From the NCBI GenBank assembly GCA_913056195.1, contig CAJXMF010000018.1:1-43376 (forward strand): DNA of 43,376 bases, in the 5' to 3' direction. Of the stretch, positions 28,935-37,933 are shown piece after piece. The notes beneath the pieces were generated by a model. It was given only the letters and a program-made list of their open reading frames with translations. It did not search any database and was not told the origin of the DNA. Within the stretch, counting starts at the first letter, position 1, and every line of letters starts with the position of its first letter. The stretch is from an uncultured Methylococcaceae bacterium (GTDB lineage Bacteria > Pseudomonadota > Gammaproteobacteria > Methylococcales > Methylomonadaceae). Position numbers and translations under genes: made by a program.

Positions 28935-29961
28935 CTTAAAATATCTCTTCAGTTTTATTTTTCCACTCAGTGTCACTGTTTTTTTGATAACAGGCCCACA
29001 CACTGCACTGGACGCTATGCTGTGGACATTGCCATTATGGATAATTATTTTAATTGACTGGTTAAGTCCTGCCCTCTCAACCGATAACACTGAAACCCCG
29101 GCACCAGAAAGCTTTTATAAGGCGATTCTCTATGCCTTGGCAATGTTGCATTTTTTTATTATCGGTTTAATGCTGCATTATGCCAGTCAATTACAATGGC
29201 ATTCTATTCAGGCTATTACAAATACTCTGGTCAATATTATCGTTCTACGCATTTTAGTGGGCACCAGTTCAGGAAGCTCCGCCATCATCGTCGCGCATGA
29301 ATTTATTCATCGCCGCAATAAATATGAACGATTGTTAGGGAGAATGTTGCTCTGTACCGTCTGTTATGAACATTTTATAATCAGTCACCTTTACGCACAT
29401 CACCCCAATGTCGCCACACAGGATGATATTGCCACGGCTCGCTTGAATGAAGATTTCAACCATTATTGGCAAAGAGTGTATCGTCAAAATTTCTATTTTG
29501 CCTGGCGTTACGAACAAAAACGCTTGAAAAATCACCCACCTACAGCACTGCGATTTATGAACAACCGCGTTTTTCACGGTTTGCTTTTCGAAACTGTTTT
29601 TCTGATTTTCATCCTGTTTTATTTTGGATGGACAGCGGGGGGCGTTTTCCTCTACCAGGCGCTGTCCGGTGTACGTTTACTGGAAACCATCAATTATTAT
29701 CAACACTGGGGATTGCTCCACGATAAGTCTGATGCCAGCCTGGCTTGGGTCAATGACTCAAGCTTTAGCCATTATGCGCTCATTGGACTGGACAACCATA
29801 TTGGTCATCACCAAAATGCGACATTACCCTTTTATAAAACACCCTATATTTCAAATGGCCCCAAAATGCCCTACGGTTATTTTGTCACTAATTTATGGGT
29901 AAAACTGCATAACGCCCGTTATCGTAAGACATCATTGGCCATTTTAAAGCAGAATGTTTGA
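28924..29961 (+). CDS. AlkB-like membrane diiron hydroxylase/desaturase
   Basis: A 345-residue integral membrane protein of the fatty acid desaturase/alkane hydroxylase superfamily. Histidine boxes: HEFIHRR (His125, His129), HLYAHH (His155, His159, His160) and HIGHH (His292, His295, His296). NYYQHWGL corresponds to the AlkB-type NYxxHYG box. About six hydrophobic helices surround these boxes. The layout is closer to AlkB alkane monooxygenases than to fatty acid desaturases, so hydroxylation of an alkyl chain is the best guess. The frame opens with TTG at 28849. Candidate ATGs are 28885 and 28924; I chose 28924 because it overlaps the upstream gene by only 11 bp, but neither has a ribosome-binding site. 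Rubredoxin or other electron donors are not in the window. Confidence 0.82.
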   Translation: MSNDLKYLFSFIFPLSVTVFLITGPHTALDAMLWTLPLWIIILIDWLSPALSTDNTETPAPESFYKAILYALAMLHFFIIGLMLHYASQLQWHSIQAITNTLVNIIVLRILVGTSSGSSAIIVAHEFIHRRNKYERLLGRMLLCTVCYEHFIISHLYAHHPNVATQDDIATARLNEDFNHYWQRVYRQNFYFAWRYEQKRLKNHPPTALRFMNNRVFHGLLFETVFLIFILFYFGWTAGGVFLYQALSGVRLLETINYYQHWGLLHDKSDASLAWVNDSSFSHYALIGLDNHIGHHQNATLPFYKTPYISNGPKMPYGYFVTNLWVKLHNARYRKTSLAILKQNV

Positions 29962-30069
29962 TGCCAATAGCAAAGTTTTTCAACGCAGCCATCGGCAAAA
30001 AGGGACTGCTGAAGAGACTTTGTTCATGTGTAAAAAGTATATGAACCACTTTTTTCAGGATTCAACATC

Positions 30070-30660
30070 ATGAAAGCCAGAATTTCCGCCCTATACACGG
30101 TGCCTAATATGCTCACCTGTTCTCGTTTCATTATGGCGCCGACCATGCTTTGGCTCGCCTGGCACGGTTATGGTGATGCCTTCATGTTTATTTTGGCCAT
30201 TGCCTTTATAAGTGACATTCTGGATGGGTTGGCAGCCCGCAGGATGAATCTCAGCAGCCCGTTCGGTGCCATGCTGGATACCTGGGCAGATTTAGCAATT
30301 TATCTAACCATCGGATTTGGCAGTTGGTGGCTATGGCCCGACATTGTTCACCGGGAAGATCACTATCTCTACATCATTTTAGCCTGTTATTTAGTGCCTG
30401 CGACAATTGCCATCGTAAAATTTGACACTTATACCGGCTATCATACCTGGCTATCCAAAGCCGCTGCCGCCACTATTGGCCTGTCTTTATTTCCATTGTT
30501 TCTATTCGACATTGCCTGGCCCTTTCGACTATCGATTTTCTTGTATGTTCTAGCCGCCATAGAACAAATTGCGCTTACCTTGATTTTACCTCGCTTACAA
30601 TGCGATGTCCGCTCACTCTGGCATGGGTGGCAGCAGTATTCGTCCAAACCCAAGAAATGA
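30070..30660 (+). CDS. CDP-alcohol phosphatidyltransferase family protein
   Basis: A 196-residue membrane enzyme that should transfer a phosphatidyl group from CDP-diacylglycerol to an alcohol. The family signature is complete: Asp49, Asp52, Gly53, Ala56, Arg57, Gly66, Asp70 and Asp74 in the order D-x2-DG-x2-AR-x8-G-x3-D-x3-D. About six membrane helices are predicted by eye. It is similar in size to PgsA (glycerol-3-phosphate acceptor) but the short N-terminus and the absence of other lipid genes leave the acceptor open. AGGA lies 9 bases before the ATG. It lies 108 bp after the AlkB-like gene in the same direction, so it may or may not belong to that operon. A 17-bp perfect hairpin follows 13 bp after the stop. 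Confidence 0.82.
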   Translation: MKARISALYTVPNMLTCSRFIMAPTMLWLAWHGYGDAFMFILAIAFISDILDGLAARRMNLSSPFGAMLDTWADLAIYLTIGFGSWWLWPDIVHREDHYLYIILACYLVPATIAIVKFDTYTGYHTWLSKAAAATIGLSLFPLFLFDIAWPFRLSIFLYVLAAIEQIALTLILPRLQCDVRSLWHGWQQYSSKPKK

Positions 30661-30673
30661 TATCGTGCTTTTT

Positions 30674-30709
30674 CACTATTCATCCATGAAAATTCATGGA
30701 TGAATAGTG
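30674..30709. repeat. 36-bp near-perfect palindrome after the phosphatidyltransferase gene
   Basis: Arms of 17 bp (30674-30690 and 30693-30709) are exact reverse complements with an AA spacer. The left arm begins CACTATTCATCC. No T run follows on the plus strand, but five T residues precede it, which would serve as a T tract for minus-strand transcripts. It could be a terminator-like structure or a protein-binding palindrome. Confidence 0.75.
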
Positions 30710-30862
30710 TCGTTTAAAGACTCTAAAGGCTAAATAGCCGTTATTCCAGACTCATTTAGTATAGAATAATGCTAATTGATCCATTTTAAACAAAATTGAA
30801 CTTATCCTCCCGAACAGAGGACAAATGAGATTGAGTATTATTGCTACTAAAGAGGTTTAGGC

Positions 30863-32767
30863 ATGAAATCACAGATCACAAGGATTTTTGTTCTGACAGT
30901 GATTGTCGTTGTTGCGGTTGCCATGTTCAATCGAACATCGCCATCCTATGAAAGAAATTATTCCCTTCCCTACTCTGACTTTATCGAAGACGTGCAGAGT
31001 GGCGCGGTTTCCGAAGTCACCGTCAACGGTAAAGAAATCAAGGGGCGTCGTACAAATGGGGAACGGTTTACGACCTACAACCCGAATGACGACCATATGA
31101 TTGACGACTTGTTGGCCAATGGGGTCAAGATAAAAGTCACCAAACCACAGCGGCCCTCTGCCCTGATGCAGTTCCTCATGTCCTGGGGACCTATGCTGCT
31201 ATTGATTGCGGTTTGGATTTACTTTATGCGTCGTCAACAAGCCGGAAGTGGTGGTGGCCAAATGGGTTTTGGCAAAAGCCCCGCCAAATTGATGGAAGAA
31301 GACCAGATTAAAGTGGGATTCAACGATGTCGCTGGCGTCGAAGAAGCCAAAGAAGATGTCGCCGAAATGGTTGATTTTCTGAAAGACCCGGCTAAATATG
31401 AGAAATTGGGCGGTAAAATCCCCCGTGGCGTTCTTATGGTCGGCCCACCGGGAACCGGTAAAACCCTGCTCGCTCGCGCCATTGCCGGCGAAGCTCAGGT
31501 GCCTTTCTTCTCGATTTCAGGCTCTGATTTTGTTGAAATGTTTGTCGGTGTCGGTGCATCTCGTGTCCGCGACATGTTTGAGCAAGCCAAAAAACGCGCG
31601 CCATGCATCATCTTTATCGATGAAATTGATGCCGTCGGTCGCCATCGCGGCTCTGGCATGGGCGGAGGCAACGATGAACGCGAACAGACCTTAAACCAGT
31701 TATTGGTCGAAATGGATGGTTTCAGCGGCAATGAAGGCATTATCGTCATTGCGGCGACCAACCGTGCCGATGTGTTGGATAAGGCCCTGCTCAGACCGGG
31801 ACGTTTTGACCGTCAGATTACCGTTAATCTGCCTGATATCAAGGGCCGGGAGCAAATCCTCAAGGTTCACGCCAAAAAAATCCCCTTGGCTGAAGATGTC
31901 AGCCTGCGAGATCTGGCGCGCGGAACACCGGGGTTTTCAGGTGCGGAACTCGCCAACCTGTTAAACGAAGGCGCTTTGTTTGCGGCACGCGCAAATAAAC
32001 GTATCGTATCCATGGAAGACCTGGATAAAGCACGGGACAAGTTACTGATGGGCCCGGAAAAACGCAGTATGATCATGCGCAAGGAAGATTTGTTAATGAC
32101 CGCTTATCATGAAGCGGGGCATACCATTGTTGGCCAGTTAATGCCCGAACATGATCCGGTTTACAAAGTCAGCATCATGCCGCGTGGCGGTGCTTTAGGG
32201 ATTACCATGTTCTTACCGGAACAAGACCAATACAGTGCCAGTAAAGACAAGCTGGAAAGCCAGATTGCCGGTCTGTTTGGCGGCCGGATAGCCGAAGCCC
32301 TGATTTACGGAAAAAACAAAATCACCACGGGCGCATCTAATGATATTGAACGCGCGACTCAGCTTGCACGTAACATGGTGACGAAATGGGGACTTTCGGA
32401 CAATCTGGGGCCAATGGATTATGGCGAAAGTGAAGGAATGGGTTATATGGGGCCGCAAGCCAAACCCATGTCAGAAAAAATGGCACAAATAATCGATGAC
32501 GAAATTCGTAACCTGATTGATCGTAACTATAAACGCGCTGAAGATATCCTGACAGAGCATATTGATATTCTGCATAATATGGCGCAAGCGCTGATGGACT
32601 GGGAAACGATCGATAAACATCAAATCGCCAAATTGATGAAAGGCGAAAAAATCGACCCGCCAAAGCCCGATTCAGAGCCACCAGCCTCATCCGATGGTCA
32701 TGCTGAAGAAGCCAGCCCTGAAAAAACGGATAACACCATCCCCAAGCAAGGGCCGTTGGCAACTTAA
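30863..32767 (+). CDS. ftsH: ATP-dependent zinc metalloprotease FtsH
   Basis: A 634-residue inner-membrane AAA+ protease that degrades membrane and some soluble proteins. Two N-terminal membrane helices (about residues 5-22 and 100-120) flank a periplasmic segment. Walker A GPPGTGKT, Walker [10 protein letters not shown] and the second region of homology [21 protein letters not shown] are intact. The zinc site HEAGH has His416, Glu417 and His420. Length is close to E. coli FtsH (644), and the acidic, low-complexity tail is typical. AGAGG lies ahead of the ATG. It normally follows rlmE (ftsJ), which is not here; upstream is the phosphatidyltransferase gene and a 202-bp gap. A strong terminator follows. 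Confidence 0.97.
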   Translation: MKSQITRIFVLTVIVVVAVAMFNRTSPSYERNYSLPYSDFIEDVQSGAVSEVTVNGKEIKGRRTNGERFTTYNPNDDHMIDDLLANGVKIKVTKPQRPSALMQFLMSWGPMLLLIAVWIYFMRRQQAGSGGGQMGFGKSPAKLMEEDQIKVGFNDVAGVEEAKEDVAEMVDFLKDPAKYEKLGGKIPRGVLMVGPPGTGKTLLARAIAGEAQVPFFSISGSDFVEMFVGVGASRVRDMFEQAKKRAPCIIFIDEIDAVGRHRGSGMGGGNDEREQTLNQLLVEMDGFSGNEGIIVIAATNRADVLDKALLRPGRFDRQITVNLPDIKGREQILKVHAKKIPLAEDVSLRDLARGTPGFSGAELANLLNEGALFAARANKRIVSMEDLDKARDKLLMGPEKRSMIMRKEDLLMTAYHEAGHTIVGQLMPEHDPVYKVSIMPRGGALGITMFLPEQDQYSASKDKLESQIAGLFGGRIAEALIYGKNKITTGASNDIERATQLARNMVTKWGLSDNLGPMDYGESEGMGYMGPQAKPMSEKMAQIIDDEIRNLIDRNYKRAEDILTEHIDILHNMAQALMDWETIDKHQIAKLMKGEKIDPPKPDSEPPASSDGHAEEASPEKTDNTIPKQGPLAT

Positions 32768-32790
32768 CACGGCCTTGGCATCTTGACACT

Positions 32791-32820
32791 AAAAAGCCCG
32801 GGATAACCCGGGCTTTTTTA
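32791..32820. terminator. Bidirectional terminator between ftsH and copA
   Basis: A 12-bp perfect stem, AAAAAGCCCGGG at 32791-32802 and CCCGGGCTTTTT at 32807-32818, with a 4-base loop and T runs on both strands. It sits between the converging ftsH and copA genes and should terminate both. Confidence 0.93.
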
Positions 32821-32856
32821 TGGCAATAAGCTTCTACCAGAATGTTCCCTGACACA

Positions 32857-35112
32857 TCACGCTTCTTCAGACAACCCTATCCAACGCAAACGATTTGCAT
32901 TAGTCACGACAGTCACCGATGACATAGCCATCGCCGCACCCGCAATCATCGGACTTAATAAAATACCAAAGACCGGATATAACACGCCTGCTGCAACAGG
33001 AATACCAATACTGTTATAGATAAAAGCGCCAAACAGGTTTTGCTTGATATTTAAAACCGTTGCTTTCGATAAGGCGATGGCATCGAGCACTTTAAGCAAA
33101 GAACCCTGCATAATCACAATATCGGCACTTTCTATGGCAACATCAGTCCCAGTACCGATGGCAAAACCAACATTGGCCTGAGCTAAAGCCGGCGCATCAT
33201 TGATACCATCACCGACCATGCCAACGATTTCGCCTTGATCCTGCAGTTCTTTAACGACTTTCGCCTTATCTTCTGGCAAGACCTCTGCCCGTACTTCAGA
33301 AATCCCGGCCTGTTTAGCAATCGCTTTTGCAGTCACTTCATTATCACCCGTCACCATCAACACGCGAATACCTTGTCGCTGCAATCTGTCAATCGCCCTC
33401 GCAGAATCTTTTTTAATCGGGTCAGATACCGCAATAATACCGGCAATTTTGTCGTTGACAGCCAGCAGCATGGCCGTTTGCCCTTGTTCGGACAAGCCAT
33501 CCATTTTTTTCTTTTGTGTTGCCGTCAGTTTAATCCCTCGGCTTTCCATCAATGCCTCATTGCCAAAACACATCTGCTGCTCTTCACTTTCGGCACAGAC
33601 ACCATGTCCAGCAATCGCTTCAAACTTGCTCACCTTAGCCGACGCCAGTGATTTGTCTTTGGCGGCCGCCAAAATAGCGGCCGCTAAAGGGTGCTCTGAG
33701 CCGGCCTCAAGACTGGCTGCATAACGTAATACATCATCTTTTTTGAAACCTGTGAAGGCTTCAATGGCCGTCACACCGGGCTTACCTTCAGTCACAGTAC
33801 CGGTTTTATCCAAAACAACGCTGCTTATTTTCCCTGCAATCTGCAAGGCTTCGCCATTGCGAATTAAAATGCCCATTTGCGCCGCACGACCGACGGCCAC
33901 CATGACAGAAATTGGCGTTGCCAGCCCTAATGCGCACGGACACGCGATCACCAGAACGGTCATCGATGTCACAAAGGCATAGCCTAATGAAGGCTCTGGG
34001 CCAAAAATCAACCAGACAAAAAAGGTGAATACAGAAATAGCGACCACGGTCGGCACAAAAATGGCTGATATTTTATCGGCCAGCCGGGCAAGTGCCGGTT
34101 TAGTGCTTTGCGCTTCACGTACACTTTCAATGATGTGCGCCAACGCGGTATCTCGGCCGATACGGGTCGCTTTGAATAAAAAGCTTCCTTTGATGTTCAT
34201 CGTTCCAGCGACGACTTCTGAACCCACGGTTTTCTCAACCGGCATGGCTTCGCCCGTCAGCATGGATTCATCCACGGTGGAATGGCCTTCAATCACCTCA
34301 CCATCTACCGGAATTTTTTCCCCAGGTCGGACGCGGATGGTTTCATCCAAACCGACCCCTTCAATCGCCACATCCATTTCCTGACCATCTCGTATCACGC
34401 GCGCGGTACGCGGTTGCAGGCCAATCAATTCACGAATTGCAGCGGATGTTTTGCCCCGGGCGCGGGTTTCCAGCGCACTGCCGAAATTGATAAAGGCCAG
34501 GATAATCACTGAGGCTTCAAAATAAGCGTGCGGCGACAAAGACGGCATTTTATCGGCAAAATCAATTAAAATGGTCGAATAAAACCAGGCCGCCCCGGTT
34601 CCCAAAGCAATCAGGGTATCCATATTCGCCTGCCCTAATTTAAACGACTTAATCGCTCCTTGAAAAAAATGCCCCCCGGAATAATATAAAATTCCCAACG
34701 TTATCAATGATACATAAGGCCAAAAAACTTCACCGGCTTCGCTGCCTAACTCGGGCAGCAAGTCTGTATGTCCAGCAATCATCAATGGAAAACCAAACGC
34801 TGCGGCGACAATCGCTTTTTTAATCAGCGTTTGATAGCGCTCCATTTCCCGCTGCTCTTCTTCAGCGGGGTCTTCCAGACCTTCCATCACTGCGGCATCA
34901 TATCCTGCTTCCTGCACGGCTTTTTTAAGCTGTTCAGGATCGACATTGCCGTGCACCGTTGCCGAATGATTGGCAAAGTTAACGCTGGCCGATTCAACAC
35001 CTGGCACATGTTTTAATGCGCCTTCCACGGCGGCTACACAACCGGCGCAACTCATCCCTAAAATAGAGAGTCGAATTTCAGGTGTTGGATCTGTCTGTAT
35101 TTCATTATTCAT
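32857..35112 (-). CDS. copA: Copper-exporting P1B-type ATPase
   Basis: A 751-residue heavy-metal P-type ATPase of the copper-exporting group. One N-terminal HMA domain carries GMSCAGC (Cys22, Cys25). The membrane metal site [10 protein letters not shown], the phosphorylation motif [11 protein letters not shown], the nucleotide-binding GSEHPLA and the hinge [10 protein letters not shown] are all present. The CPC motif and single CxxC domain point to Cu(I) export. The frame begins at a GTG at 35124; I chose the ATG four codons later at 35112, though neither has a clear ribosome-binding site. A copZ-like chaperone gene lies 170 bp upstream in the same direction, with a hairpin repeat between them. 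In a methanotroph this is relevant to copper supply and detoxification linked to methane monooxygenase. Confidence 0.95.
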   Translation of the reverse strand: MNNEIQTDPTPEIRLSILGMSCAGCVAAVEGALKHVPGVESASVNFANHSATVHGNVDPEQLKKAVQEAGYDAAVMEGLEDPAEEEQREMERYQTLIKKAIVAAAFGFPLMIAGHTDLLPELGSEAGEVFWPYVSLITLGILYYSGGHFFQGAIKSFKLGQANMDTLIALGTGAAWFYSTILIDFADKMPSLSPHAYFEASVIILAFINFGSALETRARGKTSAAIRELIGLQPRTARVIRDGQEMDVAIEGVGLDETIRVRPGEKIPVDGEVIEGHSTVDESMLTGEAMPVEKTVGSEVVAGTMNIKGSFLFKATRIGRDTALAHIIESVREAQSTKPALARLADKISAIFVPTVVAISVFTFFVWLIFGPEPSLGYAFVTSMTVLVIACPCALGLATPISVMVAVGRAAQMGILIRNGEALQIAGKISSVVLDKTGTVTEGKPGVTAIEAFTGFKKDDVLRYAASLEAGSEHPLAAAILAAAKDKSLASAKVSKFEAIAGHGVCAESEEQQMCFGNEALMESRGIKLTATQKKKMDGLSEQGQTAMLLAVNDKIAGIIAVSDPIKKDSARAIDRLQRQGIRVLMVTGDNEVTAKAIAKQAGISEVRAEVLPEDKAKVVKELQDQGEIVGMVGDGINDAPALAQANVGFAIGTGTDVAIESADIVIMQGSLLKVLDAIALSKATVLNIKQNLFGAFIYNSIGIPVAAGVLYPVFGILLSPMIAGAAMAMSSVTVVTNANRLRWIGLSEEA

Positions 35113-35213
35113 ATCGTCTACCACTGTCGTTGAGCCATCGGACGAAAAAAACCGATTTTAGTTTTTAACGGCTACTGCAAATCACATAAAAACGAAGGTA
35201 AATTCATACCCCT

Positions 35214-35272
35214 TCTCAATATCGCCTTCTCTCCGTGGGAGAAGGCTGGGATGAGGGTATTTGAATATTTAC
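35214..35272 (+). repeat. Intergenic hairpin repeat, copy 2 of 3
   Basis: A copy of the dispersed repeat between copA and the copZ-like gene. It begins TCTCAATATCGCCTTCTC, has the hairpin with GAGAAGG, then CTGGGATGAGGGTAT, and ends GAATATTTAC. It is written in the plus orientation, like the copies at 23131 and 41781, although the flanking genes are on minus here. Confidence 0.8.
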
Positions 35273-35282
35273 AAACGCTGTA

Positions 35283-35495
35283 TCAATCGTTAACGACATA
35301 GCCAGCATCGGTAATCGCTTGCTTAATAGCCGCCAGATCAACTTTTGACGCATCAAAGCTGACTTCAACCGAATCGGCTTTATGATCGGCCTTTATTTCT
35401 GCAATACCCTCTAATTCTGATAATTTCTGTTTTACATTATTTTCACAACCACCACATTTCATGCCCGTTACGTTTAAAACTACTGTTTCAGTCAT
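35283..35495 (-). CDS. copZ: Heavy-metal-associated (CopZ-like) copper chaperone
   Basis: A 70-residue single HMA domain. The metal-binding motif GMKCGGC contributes Cys14 and Cys17, in the usual position after the first beta strand. Such proteins bind Cu(I) in the cytoplasm and deliver it to copper ATPases. A good AGGAGAG ribosome-binding site lies before the ATG. It is upstream of copA on the same strand, which supports a shared role; the hairpin repeat in the gap may allow differential expression. No CueR-type operator or regulator gene is seen nearby. Confidence 0.9.
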   Translation of the reverse strand: MTETVVLNVTGMKCGGCENNVKQKLSELEGIAEIKADHKADSVEVSFDASKVDLAAIKQAITDAGYVVND

Positions 35496-35605
35496 TTTTT
35501 CTCTCCTCTTGATTTTTTCGACTAGAATAAATACTGTAAGTCATCATAATATGATGGCAAACACCATTATTGCAACCAATATGATAACTATAATCAAAAC
35601 GAACC

Positions 35606-36805
35606 ATGCAAGAAATTCTGATCGGCCGCCAGCAAATCCTTGACCATAATCTGGATATTTTTGCCTATGAAATTCTGTTTCGAGGGCGTAATTTTGATCT
35701 ATCCAACCCTGATGATGCACCTTTAGCAACGAACCAGGTTATTTCAGATACTTTGCTTGAAATCGGTTTAAATAATCTTGTCGGTCGCGCAAAAGCCTTT
35801 GTAAACTTTACCGAACAAAACCTGCTCGACAAAACCCCCTTACACTTGCCTAAAGATCGTGTTGTTATCGAAGTTTTAGAAGGCATCAAGATAACCCCCG
35901 ACCTGGTTACAACGTTAAAGGACTTTTCAGATCAAGGCTATACGTTGGCACTGGATGATTTTATTCTAACGCCGGAATGGCTCCCTTTATTGGAATTTGC
36001 TGACATCATCAAGCTTGACATCATGCAAATGCCGATGGAAGAAACGCTGGCTTTAATTGAACAACTCAAACCTTACCAGCTGACCTTACTGGCCGAAAAA
36101 GTTGAAACCCATGAAGAATTTCAAATTCTACAGCAAGCAGGCTGCAGTCTTTTTCAAGGATTTTTCTTCAAAAAGCCGGAAACAATTCAGGGCAAGCGAA
36201 AAGAAGTCAATCAAACCGGCGTGATGACGCTATTGTCTAAAGTCAATCAACCTGATGTGTCTTTTAACGAAATCAGTCAAATTATCAGTCATTGCCCAAG
36301 CCTGGCCTATAAACTTCTGCATTATATAAACTCCTCATTTTTTGCATTGCCGCGCCGCGTAGAATCGATTTCACATGCCGTATCACTCTTAGGCCTAAGC
36401 CAAATAAAGCAATGGATTAATATTTTGACATTATCCTCCATGTCTGAAAAACCGCTCGTTGTTATCCAAAGCCTAATGGTGCGCGCCAAAATATGTGAAT
36501 TATTGGCACCCCATTTTTCTGAAAACGCCGAAACCTTATTTATGGTGGGTATGTTCTCCGGCTTAGATAGCTTGATGGATGCCCCACTGGATGGCATCAT
36601 AGCGGAAATCCCTTTGGAGAAGCCCATCAGTGATGCCATCTTGCATCACTCAGGATCAGCCGGCCAGGTGCTGGCGCTTGTTATAAAGTATGAAAAATGG
36701 GAAAATTCACCTACTGAGGTACAATCATCTCTACCACCCAACATGGGCCAACTTTATCTGCAAAGTATTGAGTGGGCCAACCAACTTCTTAGCAACGCAA
36801 ACTAA
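35606..36805 (+). CDS. EAL-HDOD signalling protein with degenerate EAL motif
   Basis: A 399-residue protein with an N-terminal EAL-like domain (about 1-200) and a C-terminal HDOD domain (about 200-395), the YuxH/CdgJ architecture. The key EAL signature is replaced by YEILFRG, although DDF (LALDDFILTP) remains. Cyclic-di-GMP hydrolysis is therefore unlikely, as in most characterised EAL-HDOD proteins, which influence motility or surface behaviour through other means. The HDOD part shows the helix-rich LAYKLLHYINSSFFALPRRVESISHAVSLLGLSQIKQWI pattern in pieces. The ATG has no clear ribosome-binding site. The rhodanese gene starts 3 bp after its stop. Confidence 0.88.
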   Translation: MQEILIGRQQILDHNLDIFAYEILFRGRNFDLSNPDDAPLATNQVISDTLLEIGLNNLVGRAKAFVNFTEQNLLDKTPLHLPKDRVVIEVLEGIKITPDLVTTLKDFSDQGYTLALDDFILTPEWLPLLEFADIIKLDIMQMPMEETLALIEQLKPYQLTLLAEKVETHEEFQILQQAGCSLFQGFFFKKPETIQGKRKEVNQTGVMTLLSKVNQPDVSFNEISQIISHCPSLAYKLLHYINSSFFALPRRVESISHAVSLLGLSQIKQWINILTLSSMSEKPLVVIQSLMVRAKICELLAPHFSENAETLFMVGMFSGLDSLMDAPLDGIIAEIPLEKPISDAILHHSGSAGQVLALVIKYEKWENSPTEVQSSLPPNMGQLYLQSIEWANQLLSNAN

Positions 36806-36808
36806 GCC

Positions 36809-37252
36809 ATGAAAAACACCTTACCATTATTTTCCGTTTTGTTTTTTCTGTTCTTTTCCAGTCTTTTATGGGCGGCTGATCTCAACAATCTCTCTGTCAA
36901 ACAAGTCGAAGCCCTGCAAAAACAAGGCAATGCCCTGATTGTTGATGTCCGTACCCCGGAAGAATGGAAGCAAACCGGCATTATCCCCGGCAGCGTGCCA
37001 TTGCAATTTTTTGATAAAGACGGCAATGCCTTGACACAAACCTGGCTCGCTAAATTTGACCAGCTGAGAAAATCATCCGACCAACCGGTCGTTCTGGTTT
37101 GTCGTTCCGGTCATCGCAGTGGCCTGGTCGGTAACTTCCTGACAAAAAAATTGGGCCTGAAGCATATCAATCATTTATCGACAGGACTCCAATCCTGGCT
37201 GAAAGCAGGCAAACCGGTCAAACCCGTTTGCCAGGACAATACGTCGTGTTAA
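36809..37252 (+). CDS. Exported rhodanese-domain protein
   Basis: A 147-residue protein with an N-terminal signal peptide or anchor (MKNTLPLFSVLFFLFFSSLLWAA) and a single rhodanese domain. The catalytic cysteine is Cys98 in the loop VCRSGHRSG, a six-residue active-site loop typical of sulfurtransferases. DVRTPEEW and the C-terminal GLQSWLKAGKPV are standard. It should act in the periplasm, where its sulfur donor or acceptor is unknown. It follows the EAL-HDOD gene by 3 bp and precedes hflD by 45 bp, so the three may share a transcript. The final DNTSC ends with another cysteine and PVCQ has one more. Confidence 0.87.
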   Translation: MKNTLPLFSVLFFLFFSSLLWAADLNNLSVKQVEALQKQGNALIVDVRTPEEWKQTGIIPGSVPLQFFDKDGNALTQTWLAKFDQLRKSSDQPVVLVCRSGHRSGLVGNFLTKKLGLKHINHLSTGLQSWLKAGKPVKPVCQDNTSC

Positions 37253-37297
37253 GACAGTGAATAGCACGCAACACAGAAAAATGGATGCTGTACGAAC

Positions 37298-37921
37298 ATG
37301 ACGGTAAAATCATTTACTCATCAAACCATCGCGCTGGCCGGTATTGCACAGGCCTGCGCATTGGTCGAGCAATTAGCCTCAACCGGAAAAGCCGACACAC
37401 AAGCCATGCAAGCCAGCATTGGCAGCATTATGCAAACACAGCCCGACAGCGTTCTATCGGTTTATGGTGACCTCGAAGGATTGAAAACAGGGCTGACGTT
37501 TTTGGAAAAGCATCTGGCTAAAAGGCAGATTCTGCATCCTCAGCAAGCCCGTTATGCGGCGTCGTTAGTCTACCTGGAACGGCAATTATCCAAGCGTCCA
37601 CAAATGCTGGACACGATCGCCGATGGCGTACAAAAAGCGCAATCTCAAGCCAATTATTTTGACTTGTTGGATGAAAATGTCCTGGCCAGTCTGGCCGATT
37701 TATACCACCGAACCATCAGCACCATTCCGCCTAAAATCATGGTGGATGGCAAACCGGAATATCTGTCCAACCAGGCCATCGTCAACCGTATCCGCACCTT
37801 GTTATTAGCCGGCATCCGCTCGGCCATGTTGTGGCGTCAATGTGGCGGCGCACGCTGGAAATTCTTGCTGCTGCGTCAGAAATACCGCGATGAACTGCAA
37901 TTTCTGCAATCTCAACTTTAA
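37298..37921 (+). CDS. hflD: HflD lysogenization regulator homologue
   Basis: A 207-residue all-helical protein of the HflD family. In E. coli HflD is a membrane-associated protein that affects phage lambda lysogeny by binding CII; its house-keeping role is not clear. The conserved opening TIALAGIAQACALVEQLASTG and the C-terminal IRTLLLAGIRSAMLWRQCGGARW match the family, and length is normal. The family usually sits between mnmA and purB in gammaproteobacteria; here it lies between a rhodanese gene and an ABC transporter. A hairpin starts at its stop codon and runs into the ABC start (see the separate finding). Confidence 0.9.
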   Translation: MTVKSFTHQTIALAGIAQACALVEQLASTGKADTQAMQASIGSIMQTQPDSVLSVYGDLEGLKTGLTFLEKHLAKRQILHPQQARYAASLVYLERQLSKRPQMLDTIADGVQKAQSQANYFDLLDENVLASLADLYHRTISTIPPKIMVDGKPEYLSNQAIVNRIRTLLLAGIRSAMLWRQCGGARWKFLLLRQKYRDELQFLQSQL

Positions 37922-37933
37922 CGCTGTCAACTG

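Noticed and set aside
32337-32855. 172-codon minus-strand frame opposite the end of ftsH
   Set aside because: It is antisense to a conserved ftsH region and spans the ftsH terminator.
35544-35729. 61-codon minus-strand frame ending in a hydrophobic helix, between copZ and the EAL-HDOD gene
   Set aside because: Two thirds of it is antisense to the EAL domain start, it has no ribosome-binding site, and the hydrophobic end comes from AT-rich non-coding sequence. A tiny membrane protein is not excluded but not supported.
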